Positions 35,406-44,300 of a stretch of 64,000 nt of DNA are shown here, piece by piece. The stretch comes from Chloroflexota bacterium (lineage in GTDB: Bacteria > Chloroflexota > Anaerolineae > Promineifilales > Promineifilaceae), in NCBI GenBank assembly GCA_017993775.1, contig JAGOMA010000002.1:1-64000 (forward strand), written 5' to 3'. The notes beneath the pieces were generated by a model. That model was not told the origin of the DNA, ran no database searches, and saw only the letters and a program-made list of their open reading frames with translations. Each line of letters starts with the position of its first letter. Within the stretch, counting starts at the first letter, position 1. A program made the position numbers and the translations under genes.

Positions 35406-35811
35406 GGCGAAAAAGAGCGCGAAGATCACGCCGGATGGCCTGTGCCGGTGTGGCAGCGGACGGCCGTATCCTGCCTGCTGCCAGCCGTGGCACAATGGTC
35501 GGCCTGCGCCCACGCCAGAAGCGTTGATGCGCTCGCGCTACGCGGCTTACGCCTTGGGCAAAGCGGCCTACATTATGCGCACCACTCATCCAGACAGCCC
35601 GCACTGGCAGCGGGAAACGGCCGTGTGGCAGCGGGACATCCTGGCTTTCTGCCGCCAGACTGATTTTATCGGTTTGCAGATTCTGGTCGTGGGCGAAGAT
35701 TGGGTGACGTTTCGGGCTATCTTGCGGCAAGGCGAGCAGGATGCATCGTTTACGGAACGCAGCCGCTTTGCCCGCCATCAGGGTATGTGGAAATACGTGG
35801 CTGGGGATTAG
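35398..35811 (+). CDS. YchJ-family SEC-C protein (UPF0225)
   Basis: Small protein of unknown function. The N-terminal zinc-binding motif is CRCGSGRPYPACC (about 16-28), followed by the YchJ core EALMRSRYAAYALGKAAYIMRTTHP and the C-terminal DWVTFRA and ERSRFARHQGMWKYVAG. 137 residues, a normal length. Overlaps the end of the YceI gene, so translation is coupled. It is the second SEC-C protein of the window. Confidence 0.92.
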   Translation: MSKAKKSAKITPDGLCRCGSGRPYPACCQPWHNGRPAPTPEALMRSRYAAYALGKAAYIMRTTHPDSPHWQRETAVWQRDILAFCRQTDFIGLQILVVGEDWVTFRAILRQGEQDASFTERSRFARHQGMWKYVAGD

Positions 35812-35884
35812 AAATTGGGGATTGGGGATTGGAGATTGGGGATTGGAGATTGGTCTATTAATCTCCAACCCTCAATCTCCATCA
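35812..35884. repeat. Tandem GGGATTGGAGATTGG repeat cluster
   Basis: Several head-to-tail copies of GGATTGG/GGAGATTGG are followed by the reverse unit (AATCTCCAACC...CAATCTCC), giving a hairpin between two convergent genes. The same unit occurs at 1873-1959 (inside aroE), 39737-39785, 46437-46495 and 52375-52440. Confidence 0.8.
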
Positions 35885-36196
35885 TTCTTCTTCGTCTATC
35901 TCATCACTTTGCAAACCCAATTCGGTGATTTGCAGGCGAATGAGACCCTTAAAATCGTTGGGATCGGCCGGTTCGCCTTTGCGTAAAATGGTCAGCTTAC
36001 CGGCGACGGTGAGCTGCTTGGCCATCAGGCGAATGCGTTTGAGCAAGGTCTGCCAAAAATCGGGCAGGATCACGCGGGCCACGTCTTCCGGGCGGACGGA
36101 ACCGTCCAGGCCGGCAGCGCGACACATTTGTAAAATGGTTTCGCGCACCTCGTCATCGCTGACGCGGCGCGGTTTTTTTGGTAATTCTTTAGCCAT
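35882..36196 (-). CDS. DUF3253 family small protein
   Basis: A 104-residue winged-helix-like protein. The pattern RETILQMCRAAGLDGSVRPEDVARVI, WQTLLKRIRLMAKQLTVAGKL and RKGEPADPNDFKGLIRLQI matches the DUF3253 family, often annotated as acting near S-adenosylmethionine tRNA or cytosolic enzymes but functionally unproven. The ATG at 36196 follows a TTG. Convergent with the YchJ-like gene. Confidence 0.82.
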   Translation of the reverse strand: MAKELPKKPRRVSDDEVRETILQMCRAAGLDGSVRPEDVARVILPDFWQTLLKRIRLMAKQLTVAGKLTILRKGEPADPNDFKGLIRLQITELGLQSDEIDEEE

Positions 36197-36385
36197 CAAA
36201 GGTATCCAGTTTTTGTTAGATTTGCGCCGATCTTAACACAGCGTCACGATGGCGGCTATGCAAGAAAAGAAGAATTGGGACACGAAGAACACAGGTGGAG
36301 CGAGTTTTCGCACATGAATCCCCAAAATCCGTGTCACCCGTGTGCTATTTCTTAAAAAATGATGCCTGTTCAGGCTCCTCTGGCA

Positions 36386-36445
36386 AGACCCCAAGGGTTC
36401 GGCGCCCAAATAATCCAAATTCTCAGGAGTAAACCCTTGGGGTCT
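36386..36445. repeat. Palindromic spacer repeat family CCCCAAGGGTT (copy 3)
   Basis: AGACCCCAAGGGTT and AACCCTTGGGGTCT are perfect inverted ends 60 bp across. It sits 25 bp before an esterase gene. The 274-bp spacer 36197-36470 otherwise shows nothing I can name. Confidence 0.8.
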
Positions 36446-36470
36446 GCTGCATAGATACAAAAGGTGATTG

Positions 36471-37364
36471 ATGACTGTGACTGTGCTGGTGACGATTTTG
36501 TTGGCCGGACTGCTGGCCGGGTTTGGATGGTGGGTACAGCGGCGAGAAGCGCGTCTGTTGGCGACGGTGGAGGTAGTGGAAGTGGCCGATTTTGCCTCGC
36601 GGTATTTGGGCAACGAACGGCCGTTACACATCTTCCTCCCGCCCCATTACCGCGAAACCCAAACCCGCTATCCCGTCCTCTACCTCAACGACGGCCAGGA
36701 CGTGGGCCAACTGCGCCTGCGGGAAACGCTGGCGCGGCTGATGGCTAACGGCCGTCTGCACCCCCTCATCGTTGTGGCCATCCCCACCAACGCCGACCGT
36801 CTGCAGGAATATGGCACGGCCGTGGTTGCCAACGCCCAGGGTCTGGGCGGCAAAGCGGCGCAGTATAACCGCTTCGTGGTGGAAGAAGTGCGCCCCTGGG
36901 TAAACCGAGAATTTAGAACAGAAACCGACGCGGCGAAAACGGCCGTACTCGGCGCATCACTTGGCGGGCTGGCGGCTTTTGATCTGGCCTGGAACCATCC
37001 GGACGTATTTGGCGCAGTGGGCGTGTTTTCCGGCTCGTTTTGGTGGCGAGCCGGAGATGAGGAAACGGCCGTGCCACCCGGCCGGCGCATCACCCACAGC
37101 ATGGTGCGCCAGAGCGCCCATCACCCCGGCTTCCGCGCCTGGTTCCAGGCAGGCACGCGGGACGAGCGCGACGACCGGGACAACAATGGCGTCATCGACG
37201 CCATTCAGGACACGCTGGAGTTGATGGACGAACTGCGGACGCTGGGGTATGAAAACGGCCGTGACCTGGTTTATGTGGAAGTGGCGAACGGCCGTCATGA
37301 TTACGCCACCTGGTCTCAGGTCTTGCCGGATTTCTTAATCTGGGCGTTTCCGCGGTTCACTTGA
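36471..37364 (+). CDS. Esterase D/enterochelin-esterase-like alpha/beta hydrolase
   Basis: Alpha/beta hydrolase anchored by an N-terminal membrane segment (about 2-20). RPLHIFLPPHYRETQTRYPVLYL is the family start, the nucleophile serine is in LGASLGGLAAF (about 163), and the catalytic histidine in NGRHDYATW (about 281). 297 residues. The ATG at 36471 follows AAGGTG; a TTG precedes it. Substrate unknown; ester or siderophore-like hydrolysis is typical. A DNNGVIDA stretch (about 236) looks like a calcium-binding EF-type loop. Confidence 0.88.
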   Translation: MTVTVLVTILLAGLLAGFGWWVQRREARLLATVEVVEVADFASRYLGNERPLHIFLPPHYRETQTRYPVLYLNDGQDVGQLRLRETLARLMANGRLHPLIVVAIPTNADRLQEYGTAVVANAQGLGGKAAQYNRFVVEEVRPWVNREFRTETDAAKTAVLGASLGGLAAFDLAWNHPDVFGAVGVFSGSFWWRAGDEETAVPPGRRITHSMVRQSAHHPGFRAWFQAGTRDERDDRDNNGVIDAIQDTLELMDELRTLGYENGRDLVYVEVANGRHDYATWSQVLPDFLIWAFPRFT

Positions 37365-37484
37365 AGCAGGAGGGCTGTAATAATTATTTTAAGAATCCAG
37401 CATTAAAGTAATACCGAATGTGGGAAACCGCAGGTAGTAAGCAGTTGCGGAGTCTAAAAAAGCCAAATTTTTGAGAGTGCGCAA

Positions 37485-37691
37485 ATGAAACTAACAATTA
37501 CTGCCGACCTTCATGATGACCCCGGATTAGCCCAATATTTAGACCGCTGTCTGACCTCGGTTGATAAACGAACGCTCATCAAAGCGGCCGTCTACTCAAC
37601 CCTTCAGGATTTAATCTCTTATTATGATGGCGACTATCGTCACCTGGACATTCAGGTGAATCTGGATTCCCAGCAACCTTTGCTCTATTAA
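37485..37691 (+). CDS. Hypothetical small protein, 68 residues
   Basis: A short frame starting MKLTITADLHDDPGLAQYL and ending at a stop 60 bp before a strong terminator. Two predicted helices and a final strand with alternating polar residues. No family recognised. Ribosome-binding site is weak. Codon use is plausible and the terminator right after it supports a real gene, but it could be non-coding. Confidence 0.5.
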   Translation: MKLTITADLHDDPGLAQYLDRCLTSVDKRTLIKAAVYSTLQDLISYYDGDYRHLDIQVNLDSQQPLLY

Positions 37692-37750
37692 CTGTTCGCA
37701 CCCAAACCCCTTCGAAAAAAGCATTTCAACGCAAAGGACGCAAAAAGACA

Positions 37751-37788
37751 AAAGGAGCGAAAGTAATCTTTTTTACTTTCGCTCCTTT
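37751..37788. terminator. Bidirectional terminator hairpin
   Basis: AAAGGAGCGAAAGTAA (37751-37766) pairs perfectly with TTACTTTCGCTCCTTT (37773-37788). T-rich and A-rich flanks allow it to work for the small gene on the plus strand and for the ABC operon on the minus strand. Confidence 0.75.
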
Positions 37789-37809
37789 GCGTCAAACTTC
37801 CTTACCGTG

Positions 37810-39723
37810 TCAGTTTTGGCTGAACGGCGCGTCTTGCTGCGCCCACTGCATGGTGTACAGGTTGTAGTAACGTCCTTTTTGCGCCAGAAGCTGTTGGTGC
37901 GTGCCTTGCTCGACAATACGGCCGTCATCCATCACCACAATCTGGTCGGCGTTTATGATGGTGCTCAGGCGGTGGGCAATCACAAAGCTGGTGCGCCCTT
38001 CCATCAACGTGTCCAATGCCTGCTGGATGAGCTTTTCCGTGGTCGTGTCCACGCTGCTCGTGGCCTCATCGAGGATGAGGATGCGCGGCTCGGCCAGCAA
38101 AGCGCGAGCAAAGGAGATCAGCTGCCGCTGCCCCACGCTCAGATTCACGCCGCCTTCTTCGACCACCGTTGCATACCCATTGGGCAGTTTGCTGATGAAG
38201 GGGTGAGCGCCTACGGCCGTAGCCGCGGCTATCACTTCCTCGTCACTGGCGGCTAAACGGCCGTAACGGATATTGTCCGCCAGCGTGCCGGCAAACAGAA
38301 ACGTATCTTGCAGCACAATGCCCAACTGCTGCCGCAGGCTGGCCTGTGTCACCTGGCGAATGTCGTGGCCGTCGATCAGCAGTTCCCCCTGCTTCACCTC
38401 AAAAAAGCGCGAAATCAGGCGGATGATGGTGCTTTTGCCCGCGCCTGTCTCGCCCACCAGAGCGATGCGTTCGCCCGGCTCGGCGTGCAGATTGATGTGC
38501 TTGAGGATGAGCCGATCCTCGTTGTAGCCGAAGCTGACGTCGTTGAAATCGACACGGCCGTCAATCGGCGGCAAGGCAAAGGCGTCCGGCGCGTCTTCGA
38601 TTTCTGGCGGCGTGTCCAACAGGGTGAAGATGCGCTCGCTGGCCGTCATCGTAGCCTGGAACACATTGTAACGCTGCGCCAATTCGCGGATCGGTTGGAA
38701 AAACCGCTCCACATAGAGCACAAAGGCCACCAGCGTCCCGGCCGTCAGGTTGTTTTGCAGCACCAGCCAGCCGCCGGCCACCACCACCAGGGCCGTCGCC
38801 AGCGAGCCGACAAAATCGACGCCGGGGAAAAACAAGGCCGAGAGGCGCGTGGCTTCGACGTTGGCGTCGAAGTAGGAATGGTTCAAATCGTCGAAGTATT
38901 GGGCGTTCAGGTCTTCGCGGGTGAAGCTTTTGGTGACGCGAATGCCGGAAATGGATTCGTTCAGATAACCGTTGATGAGCGACAACCGCTGCCGCGTGGC
39001 CCGGTAGGCATGGCGCACGCGCAGCCGCCAATAGTTGGTGAGGATAATCATCAACGGCAGCACGGCAAAACTGACCAGCGCAAGCTGCCAGTTCATCACC
39101 AGCATGGCGATGACAATGCCGATGAGGACAAACACGGACCGGAAAAGACCGGTGATGGACCAGGTGATGAAATCTTGCAGCACGCCCACGTCGCTGATGA
39201 GGCGGCTCATCAGGCGGCCAACACTGAAGTTGTTGTAGAAGCTGAGGGTGAGTGTGTGCAGGTGGCGGAAGAGACGGCTGCGAAAGTCGGCGACGACTTT
39301 GGTGCCCACAAAGGCCATGATGGCGATGCGGTAGCGATTGGTGATCCATTCGCCCACGGCCGCAGCAAAAAAGATGAGGGTCCAGGTGCGCAGCGTGCCC
39401 AGGCTGTTGGTGCGGATGCCGTCGTCGATGGCTTTGCCGATAATCCAGGGTTGGGCGACGCTGAGCAGCGAGCTGACAATCATCAGGAAGATGGCCCAGA
39501 TGAGCTGGCGGCGGTAGGGGCTGAGGAAAACGAGCAGGCGGCGGACGAGACGGCCGTCATACGCCTTGCCCAGGTCTGAATCTTCGTCGTCGTCATCCAG
39601 CAGGTTTTTGATTTTTTCCTCGCGGTCGCGGCGTTCGTTTTCTTCCACGGTGACGCGGGAATCGTAAGGCGGTCGGGAGGGACGGCCGTTTGCCGTTTTG
39701 TTGTCGTGTAAATTTGTCATCAT
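37810..39723 (-). CDS. ABC exporter half-transporter, canonical Walker B partner
   Basis: Type IV exporter half of 637 residues with an acidic cytoplasmic N-terminal extension (about 1-55, rich in D/E). Walker A GETGAGKSTII (about 425), signature LSVGQ (about 528, a variant), Walker B LILDEATS with glutamate, and switch histidine VIAHRL. It is the second gene of a two-gene minus-strand operon; its partner has Asp in Walker B and Gln in the switch, so the variant signature here belongs to the degenerate site. This matches the YheI/YheH-type heterodimers. The ATG at 39723 follows GGAAG. Confidence 0.95.
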   Translation of the reverse strand: MMTNLHDNKTANGRPSRPPYDSRVTVEENERRDREEKIKNLLDDDDEDSDLGKAYDGRLVRRLLVFLSPYRRQLIWAIFLMIVSSLLSVAQPWIIGKAIDDGIRTNSLGTLRTWTLIFFAAAVGEWITNRYRIAIMAFVGTKVVADFRSRLFRHLHTLTLSFYNNFSVGRLMSRLISDVGVLQDFITWSITGLFRSVFVLIGIVIAMLVMNWQLALVSFAVLPLMIILTNYWRLRVRHAYRATRQRLSLINGYLNESISGIRVTKSFTREDLNAQYFDDLNHSYFDANVEATRLSALFFPGVDFVGSLATALVVVAGGWLVLQNNLTAGTLVAFVLYVERFFQPIRELAQRYNVFQATMTASERIFTLLDTPPEIEDAPDAFALPPIDGRVDFNDVSFGYNEDRLILKHINLHAEPGERIALVGETGAGKSTIIRLISRFFEVKQGELLIDGHDIRQVTQASLRQQLGIVLQDTFLFAGTLADNIRYGRLAASDEEVIAAATAVGAHPFISKLPNGYATVVEEGGVNLSVGQRQLISFARALLAEPRILILDEATSSVDTTTEKLIQQALDTLMEGRTSFVIAHRLSTIINADQIVVMDDGRIVEQGTHQQLLAQKGRYYNLYTMQWAQQDAPFSQN

Positions 39724-39736
39724 ACTTCCTTGTGGG

Positions 39737-39785
39737 AATGGGAGATTGGAGATTGGAGACTGGAGATTGATAGTCTCTAGCCTCT
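39737..39785. repeat. GGAGATTGG tandem repeat between ABC half-transporter genes
   Basis: GGGAGATTGGAGATTGGAGACTGGAGATTG with an adjoining reverse segment (TCTCTAGCCTCTAG). It lies between two genes of a presumed operon and overlaps the end of the upstream gene. Confidence 0.7.
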
Positions 39786-41567
39786 AGTCGCCATTTCCGC
39801 CTGCAACGCCACAAACTCTTCCTGGTCTTTAAGCTGCAAATCGTAGATTTCGCGGTACAGGCCATTGTGGGCCAGCAGGGTGTCGTGTTTACCGCGTTCG
39901 ACGATACGGCCGTGATCCAGCACCAAAATATAATCCGCGTTCTTCAACGTCAGCAGCCGCTGGGCGATGATAAACGTCGTGCGTCCTTCCATCAGCACTT
40001 CCAGCGCCTGCTGGATGAGATGCTCCGTCTCTGTGTCTACGCTGCTGGTGGAATCGTCTAGAATGAGGATGCGCGGGTCGTTGAGCAGGGCGCGAGCGAT
40101 GGCGATGCGCTGCTTTTGCCCCCCGCTCAGGGTCACGCCGCGCTCGCCGACGCGCGTGTCGTAGCCTTCGCTGAGCTGCAAGATAAAGTCGTGGGCGCGG
40201 GCGGCGCGGGCGGCGGCATAAATGTCTTCGCTGGTGGCCCCGGGACGGCCGTAGGCGATATTTTCCGCTACTGTTTGGCTAAACAAAAACGGGTCTTGCA
40301 GCACAATGCCGATGTGCCGCCGCAGATCATGGATTTTCAGATCGCGGATATCGTGACCATCTACCAGAATACGGCCGTCGGTGGCATCGTAAAAGCGAGG
40401 AATCAGGTTGGTGATGGTCGATTTGCCGGAACCGGTCGGGCCAATCAAAGCCACTTTTTGCCCAGGCTCGGCATAAAAACTCACATCGTCCAGGATTTTT
40501 TCGCCGCCGCCGTAGGCAAAACCGACACGCTCGAAGACCACCTCGCCCCTCGCTTCCGGCAAAGACACCGGTTTTTCTCGTTCCACAATCTCGCCTGGCG
40601 TGTCGATGATTTCAAAGACGCGGGTGGCGCTGGCCCCGGCGGTAGCCATCAGATTGGTCAGGAAACCCAGCCGCTGCACCGGCGCAGAGAGCATGAGTAC
40701 ATAAGAAATCATGGCGAAGAGTGTGCCGACGGTGAGACGGCCGTCTAAAGCCATCGGTCCGCCAAACCACAGCAGCAAAAAGATGCTCAGGGCCACCAAA
40801 AAGGTGAAAAACGGCCAGTAATTGGCCCAGGTCTGAATCAGGGCAAAGCGTCGCTCGAACCAGACATCGTTGTCATGGTCAAATTTTTGCAGTTCGTATG
40901 GCTCGCGGGCAAAGGCTTTCACCACGCGGATGCCGGTCAGGCTTTCCTGCATGATGGTGGACAGCACGCCCATCTGCTCCTGAATGCTTTTGAACATGGG
41001 GCGCACTGTGCCGCCAAAGCGCAGGGTAGCGTACAACAAAATTGGGAAGGGAATCATGGCCAGCAGCGCCAGCCAGGGGGATTCCCACAACATCGCCCCA
41101 ATCACGCCCAACAGCAGCAGCAAAGTTGCCAACAAATCCATCAGGCCAATGCCGACAAACTGCTCTGTTTCGGTTACGTCGCTGGTGGCGCGGCTCATCA
41201 GATCGCCGGTATGGGTGCGATCGTGGAAGGCGAAGGGTTGGAACTGCACACTGTTGTAAAACTCGTTGCGCAGGTCGTAGGCGACGCGATGCGTAAGCCA
41301 TTCGCCGTAGTAGCGCTGGGCAAATCCGGCCACGCCGCGCACCAGAGCGATAAGCAAAATGAGGCCGCCGGCCACGAACAAGGCTCTGGCACGGCCGTCG
41401 GCCAGCCCCTGGTCTATGGCCACTTTGATAAGCTGCGGGACGAGCAAATTGAGGCCGGTAGCAAAAAGCATCGCCAGATAGCCGAGAATGAGCGGTTGGG
41501 GATACGGCCGTAAATACCCCAGCAAACGGCGGTAAACATCAGGTTTCTTGATCACGCCGATACACAC
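39777..41567 (-). CDS. ABC exporter half-transporter, degenerate-site partner
   Basis: First gene of the operon, 596 residues. Membrane domain 20-320. Walker A GPTGSGKSTI (about 383), canonical signature LSGGQ (about 487), but Walker B LILDDSTS has Asp for the catalytic Glu and the switch is IIAQRL with Gln for His. Paired with the downstream gene, whose signature is LSVGQ, one ATP site is canonical and one is degenerate, as in known asymmetric exporters. A GTG at 41567 is used; a second GTG at 41552 is possible. Confidence 0.95.
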   Translation of the reverse strand: MCIGVIKKPDVYRRLLGYLRPYPQPLILGYLAMLFATGLNLLVPQLIKVAIDQGLADGRARALFVAGGLILLIALVRGVAGFAQRYYGEWLTHRVAYDLRNEFYNSVQFQPFAFHDRTHTGDLMSRATSDVTETEQFVGIGLMDLLATLLLLLGVIGAMLWESPWLALLAMIPFPILLYATLRFGGTVRPMFKSIQEQMGVLSTIMQESLTGIRVVKAFAREPYELQKFDHDNDVWFERRFALIQTWANYWPFFTFLVALSIFLLLWFGGPMALDGRLTVGTLFAMISYVLMLSAPVQRLGFLTNLMATAGASATRVFEIIDTPGEIVEREKPVSLPEARGEVVFERVGFAYGGGEKILDDVSFYAEPGQKVALIGPTGSGKSTITNLIPRFYDATDGRILVDGHDIRDLKIHDLRRHIGIVLQDPFLFSQTVAENIAYGRPGATSEDIYAAARAARAHDFILQLSEGYDTRVGERGVTLSGGQKQRIAIARALLNDPRILILDDSTSSVDTETEHLIQQALEVLMEGRTTFIIAQRLLTLKNADYILVLDHGRIVERGKHDTLLAHNGLYREIYDLQLKDQEEFVALQAEMATRG

Positions 41568-41731
41568 ACCTTTTCACAATGGAAGCATTGAACCCCGATC
41601 GGGCTTCGTCATTGTGAGATAAATCGCGCAAAAGGGTTTTATGCACAGGGACTATATTAGATATTCATCTAACGTGAATTGCGTAGTTTAACACATTTTG
41701 GCCGCGGGACGATGGGAAAATGGACCGGATT

Positions 41732-42496
41732 TTATTGAGGGAGCAGTTCGCGGTAGTGGTAGCTGTAGAGGGTGGTGAACCCGCAACGGCCGTACAAAGC
41801 CAGGGCTGCGTGGTTAGATTGCATTACTTGCAAATACATGTGGGAAGCGCCTTGCTGCTCACCCCAGGCGGCCAATTGGCCTAAAACGGCCGTCGCCGCT
41901 CCCTGCCGCCGCGCGTCCGGATGGGTGAGCATGGTGTAAATGCCGACCCACCCCCGTTCGGCGACGCCCAAACCTATGCCAATGAGACGGCCGTCCTGGT
42001 AAGCCAGCGCATAGGCTGTTGGCGGAGCGACGCGCTCTAAAATACGCTGGCGCACGGCAATGGCGTGGTCGTTCAACGCTTCGACTTCGCGGTAAAAATC
42101 GAGCCAGCTCGCCGGCAGCTCCGGCTGGAGGGTGATGGTAATGGCGGTTGGCAAAGGCTGGGATTGAACCTGGGCGAGAACGGCCGTTTGCACATAGGTC
42201 GGCGCGTCCAAAGTGTAGCCGCGTTCGGCTAATACCGCGTCCAGACTTGCCGGCTGCGCAGCCGGGCAAATCTGAAAGCGCGGGGTGGCCTGAAAACGGC
42301 CGTAAAACATTTCTACCAGCGTCACTTTTTCCGCTAACGCATGGCGGCCAAAGTCCAGGTTGGGCAAAACAGAATTGATGCGCCGGGTGACGCCATGCGA
42401 AAAGCGTAATCGCCAACCGTCCAGATGCTGCACAATGTCGGCCGGCCAGGCATTCGCCGCCAACTCTTCAATCAGGAATATTTCTTTGGAATTCAT
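41732..42496 (-). CDS. GNAT-family N-acetyltransferase
   Basis: A 254-residue protein. The first 110 residues begin IEELAANAWPADIVQHLDGWRLRFSHGVTRR, a pattern common in this class of two-domain acetyltransferases, and the C-terminal GNAT domain has motif A HPDARRQGAATAVLGQLAAW (about 191-210) and motif B MYLQVMQSNHAALALYGRCGF. Acceptor unknown. Single gene upstream of the ssrA terminator. Confidence 0.9.
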   Translation of the reverse strand: MNSKEIFLIEELAANAWPADIVQHLDGWRLRFSHGVTRRINSVLPNLDFGRHALAEKVTLVEMFYGRFQATPRFQICPAAQPASLDAVLAERGYTLDAPTYVQTAVLAQVQSQPLPTAITITLQPELPASWLDFYREVEALNDHAIAVRQRILERVAPPTAYALAYQDGRLIGIGLGVAERGWVGIYTMLTHPDARRQGAATAVLGQLAAWGEQQGASHMYLQVMQSNHAALALYGRCGFTTLYSYHYRELLPQ

Positions 42497-42534
42497 AGCT
42501 GGAATTATAGCCAGGTTTTGGCCGGGTAACGGGC

Positions 42535-42570
42535 AACAAAAAAGCGCGCCAGTTGGCGCGCTTTTTTGTT
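42535..42570. terminator. Symmetrical terminator of ssrA
   Basis: AACAAAAAAGCGCGCC (42535-42550) pairs perfectly with GGCGCGCTTTTTTGTT (42555-42570). On the minus strand it lies just after ssrA, with a run of T. By symmetry it works in both directions. Confidence 0.93.
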
Positions 42571-42574
42571 TGAG

Positions 42575-42988
42575 TGGAGATGGCGGGAATCGAACCCGCG
42601 TCCGAAAAATTCGACCGCTGAACGTCTACAAGCATAGTCAACCTATTTGTTTTAACTGTTGAGCGCCCCGGTTGACGAGGTCAGTCACCAGCGAACCGAT
42701 CACCCCCGAAAGGGTGTCTTAGCTAACTCCATCGGTGTCGAGTTCGCGCACGTTGACGAAAGTGTCGCCTGCTCTCTCGCGGTCAACGAACGGTCGAGGC
42801 AGACGGGAGTCCATTTCAGGACTCATCTAACGCCTTCCGGCGGCTGCGATTAGGCAGCCAAGGGGAGAGCGTTGTAGGAGCGTGCATTGTTATTGGCACT
42901 TAATTGTTTGCTTCCAGTTTTACGAGGTGTAAAGCGTGCTCGGCTTGCAGTCCAGGACCAGCCTTCCCCGTCGAAGCCTGTCATCCCC
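42575..42988 (-). ncRNA. ssrA: tmRNA
   Basis: Rescues stalled ribosomes by tagging nascent chains. The 5' end GGGGATGACAGGCTTCGACG (minus strand, from 42988) pairs its first seven bases with CATCTCC near the 3' end (42582-42576). The 3' tRNA-like part is GACGCGGGTTCGATTCCCGCC. The coding stretch reads GCC-AAT-AAC-...-GCT-GCC-TAA, giving the tag ANNNARSYNALPLAA, which ends in the hydrophobic LAA recognised by ClpXP-type proteases. 414 nt with discriminator A; CCA not encoded. No ACGGCCGT inside. Confidence 0.97.
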
Positions 42989-43263
42989 GGAACAGGATTG
43001 TGTTGCAGCCAGTGCATGTTAAGGAGCCAATGTGCAAATGCAAGGGGAATTATAGCATGGGGAGAAACGGCCGTCCACGAACCCTCAGCGCAGACTCACC
43101 TGTAACGGCCGTTGCTTAACCATTCCTAAAATCCACCCCCATTTCGCCGGAAACCAGATACCATAGGCTCCAAGTTTAGGAGAGGATTGTCGCGCAGCGG
43201 GGCTGCACGGCCGTTCTCTTTTTATTTACCCGGCCTACAGCGTACAGTTAACAAGGAGACTTC

Positions 43264-43764
43264 ATGAAGGCAGTTTCTACTCGTCAGATTTGGCTCGACC
43301 GGTTCGATACCATCGATCGCGCCATCACCTATTGGATGGCGCGTTATGGCATGGTTATTATGCGTGTCGGGCTTGGCATCATCTTCTTCTGGTTCGGCGC
43401 GCTCAAATTAGTGCCCGGCCTCAGCCCGGCCGAGGATTTGGTGCGCAACACCATCTACTTTATCGACCCGGACATTTTCCTGCCCATCCTGGCTGTGTGG
43501 GAAATGGCCATCGGCATTGGCCTGATCTTTGGCCTGTTTATGCGCCTTACCTTGCTGCTGCTCTTTTTACAGATGCCGGGCACGGCCATGCCCATTTTTG
43601 TGCTGCCGGAAGTGGTTTGGACCAGCTTCCCCTTTGGGCTGACCATTGAGGGACAGTACATCATCAAAAATCTGGCCCTGATTGGCGCGGCGTTGGTGCT
43701 GGGCGGCACGGTGCGCGGCGGTCGATTGGTTCCCGAGCCGGTTCAAGAAGCGCCGGTGAAATAA
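43264..43764 (+). CDS. DoxX-like/YkgB-type membrane protein
   Basis: A 166-residue protein with four membrane helices (about 28-48, 75-95, 98-115 and 135-155). The start [28 protein letters not shown] matches the DoxX/DUF417 group, whose members are linked to quinone or oxidative-stress functions. Ribosome-binding site AAGGAG. Between ssrA and this gene (42989-43263) there is no gene; TATAAT on the minus strand at 43054-43049 may belong to an ssrA precursor promoter. Confidence 0.82.
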   Translation: MKAVSTRQIWLDRFDTIDRAITYWMARYGMVIMRVGLGIIFFWFGALKLVPGLSPAEDLVRNTIYFIDPDIFLPILAVWEMAIGIGLIFGLFMRLTLLLLFLQMPGTAMPIFVLPEVVWTSFPFGLTIEGQYIIKNLALIGAALVLGGTVRGGRLVPEPVQEAPVK

Positions 43765-43783
43765 CGCCCTCCCCGGATCGCGT

Positions 43784-44230
43784 CTACGGTTGGCTAACCT
43801 GCAGGGTAACACGATACTCGCCATCTATACTCGGCTTGTCTGGGTCTTGGGGATACGGGTCCAGCGATTGTAAGTCGATCTGATAACTACCGAAGGGGGC
43901 CGATAGCACCGTCTCCCCCGGCGCAGGATTCGTGTTGAATTCGAGTGTTACAGGCGCGGCGTCCCCTTGCTGCGCGATCAGGGTAACGCGCGCCTGACCG
44001 GTCCAAAAGCATTGCACCTGGGTAGGGCAGCGTGAATCTTCCAGGACAGCATCAAAGGTGAGGCGAAGATTTTCGGCTTGCAGCACGGCCGTTTGCCCAT
44101 AGCCCAGCGTAAAAGTGTCGTTTAGGAGAACGGCCGTTTCCCCATCAGTGGTTGCGCGACAGGCAGTTGCCAACAGAACCAGACAAACACAAGCCCAAAG
44201 GGCAGCCTTCGAAACAGATAAGCGATGCAT
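43784..44230 (-). CDS. Putative lipoprotein
   Basis: A 148-residue exported protein with a signal peptide and lipobox ATAC (Cys24). The mature part is a beta-sandwich-like domain; the segment EDSRCPTQVQCFWTGQARVTL holds two cysteines with spacing seen in a widespread but uncharacterised extracellular domain (SRCP-x4-C-x-W-x-G). Function unknown. Convergent with the DoxX-like gene. Confidence 0.8.
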   Translation of the reverse strand: MHRLSVSKAALWACVCLVLLATACRATTDGETAVLLNDTFTLGYGQTAVLQAENLRLTFDAVLEDSRCPTQVQCFWTGQARVTLIAQQGDAAPVTLEFNTNPAPGETVLSAPFGSYQIDLQSLDPYPQDPDKPSIDGEYRVTLQVSQP

Positions 44231-44300
44231 GACTCACTCCTTGAGGGATCGAATGTCCTGCATTTTAAGCGATGGCAGGCCAGGCTGTCTGTCCTCTGGT

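Noticed and set aside
35812..35884. Tandem GGAGATTGG units considered as a CRISPR array
   Set aside because: Units are too short, have no unique spacers of constant length, and no cas genes are present.
38308..39579. A long plus-strand open frame opposite the ABC half-transporter at 37810-39723
   Set aside because: Same compositional artefact; the minus-strand protein has all exporter motifs.
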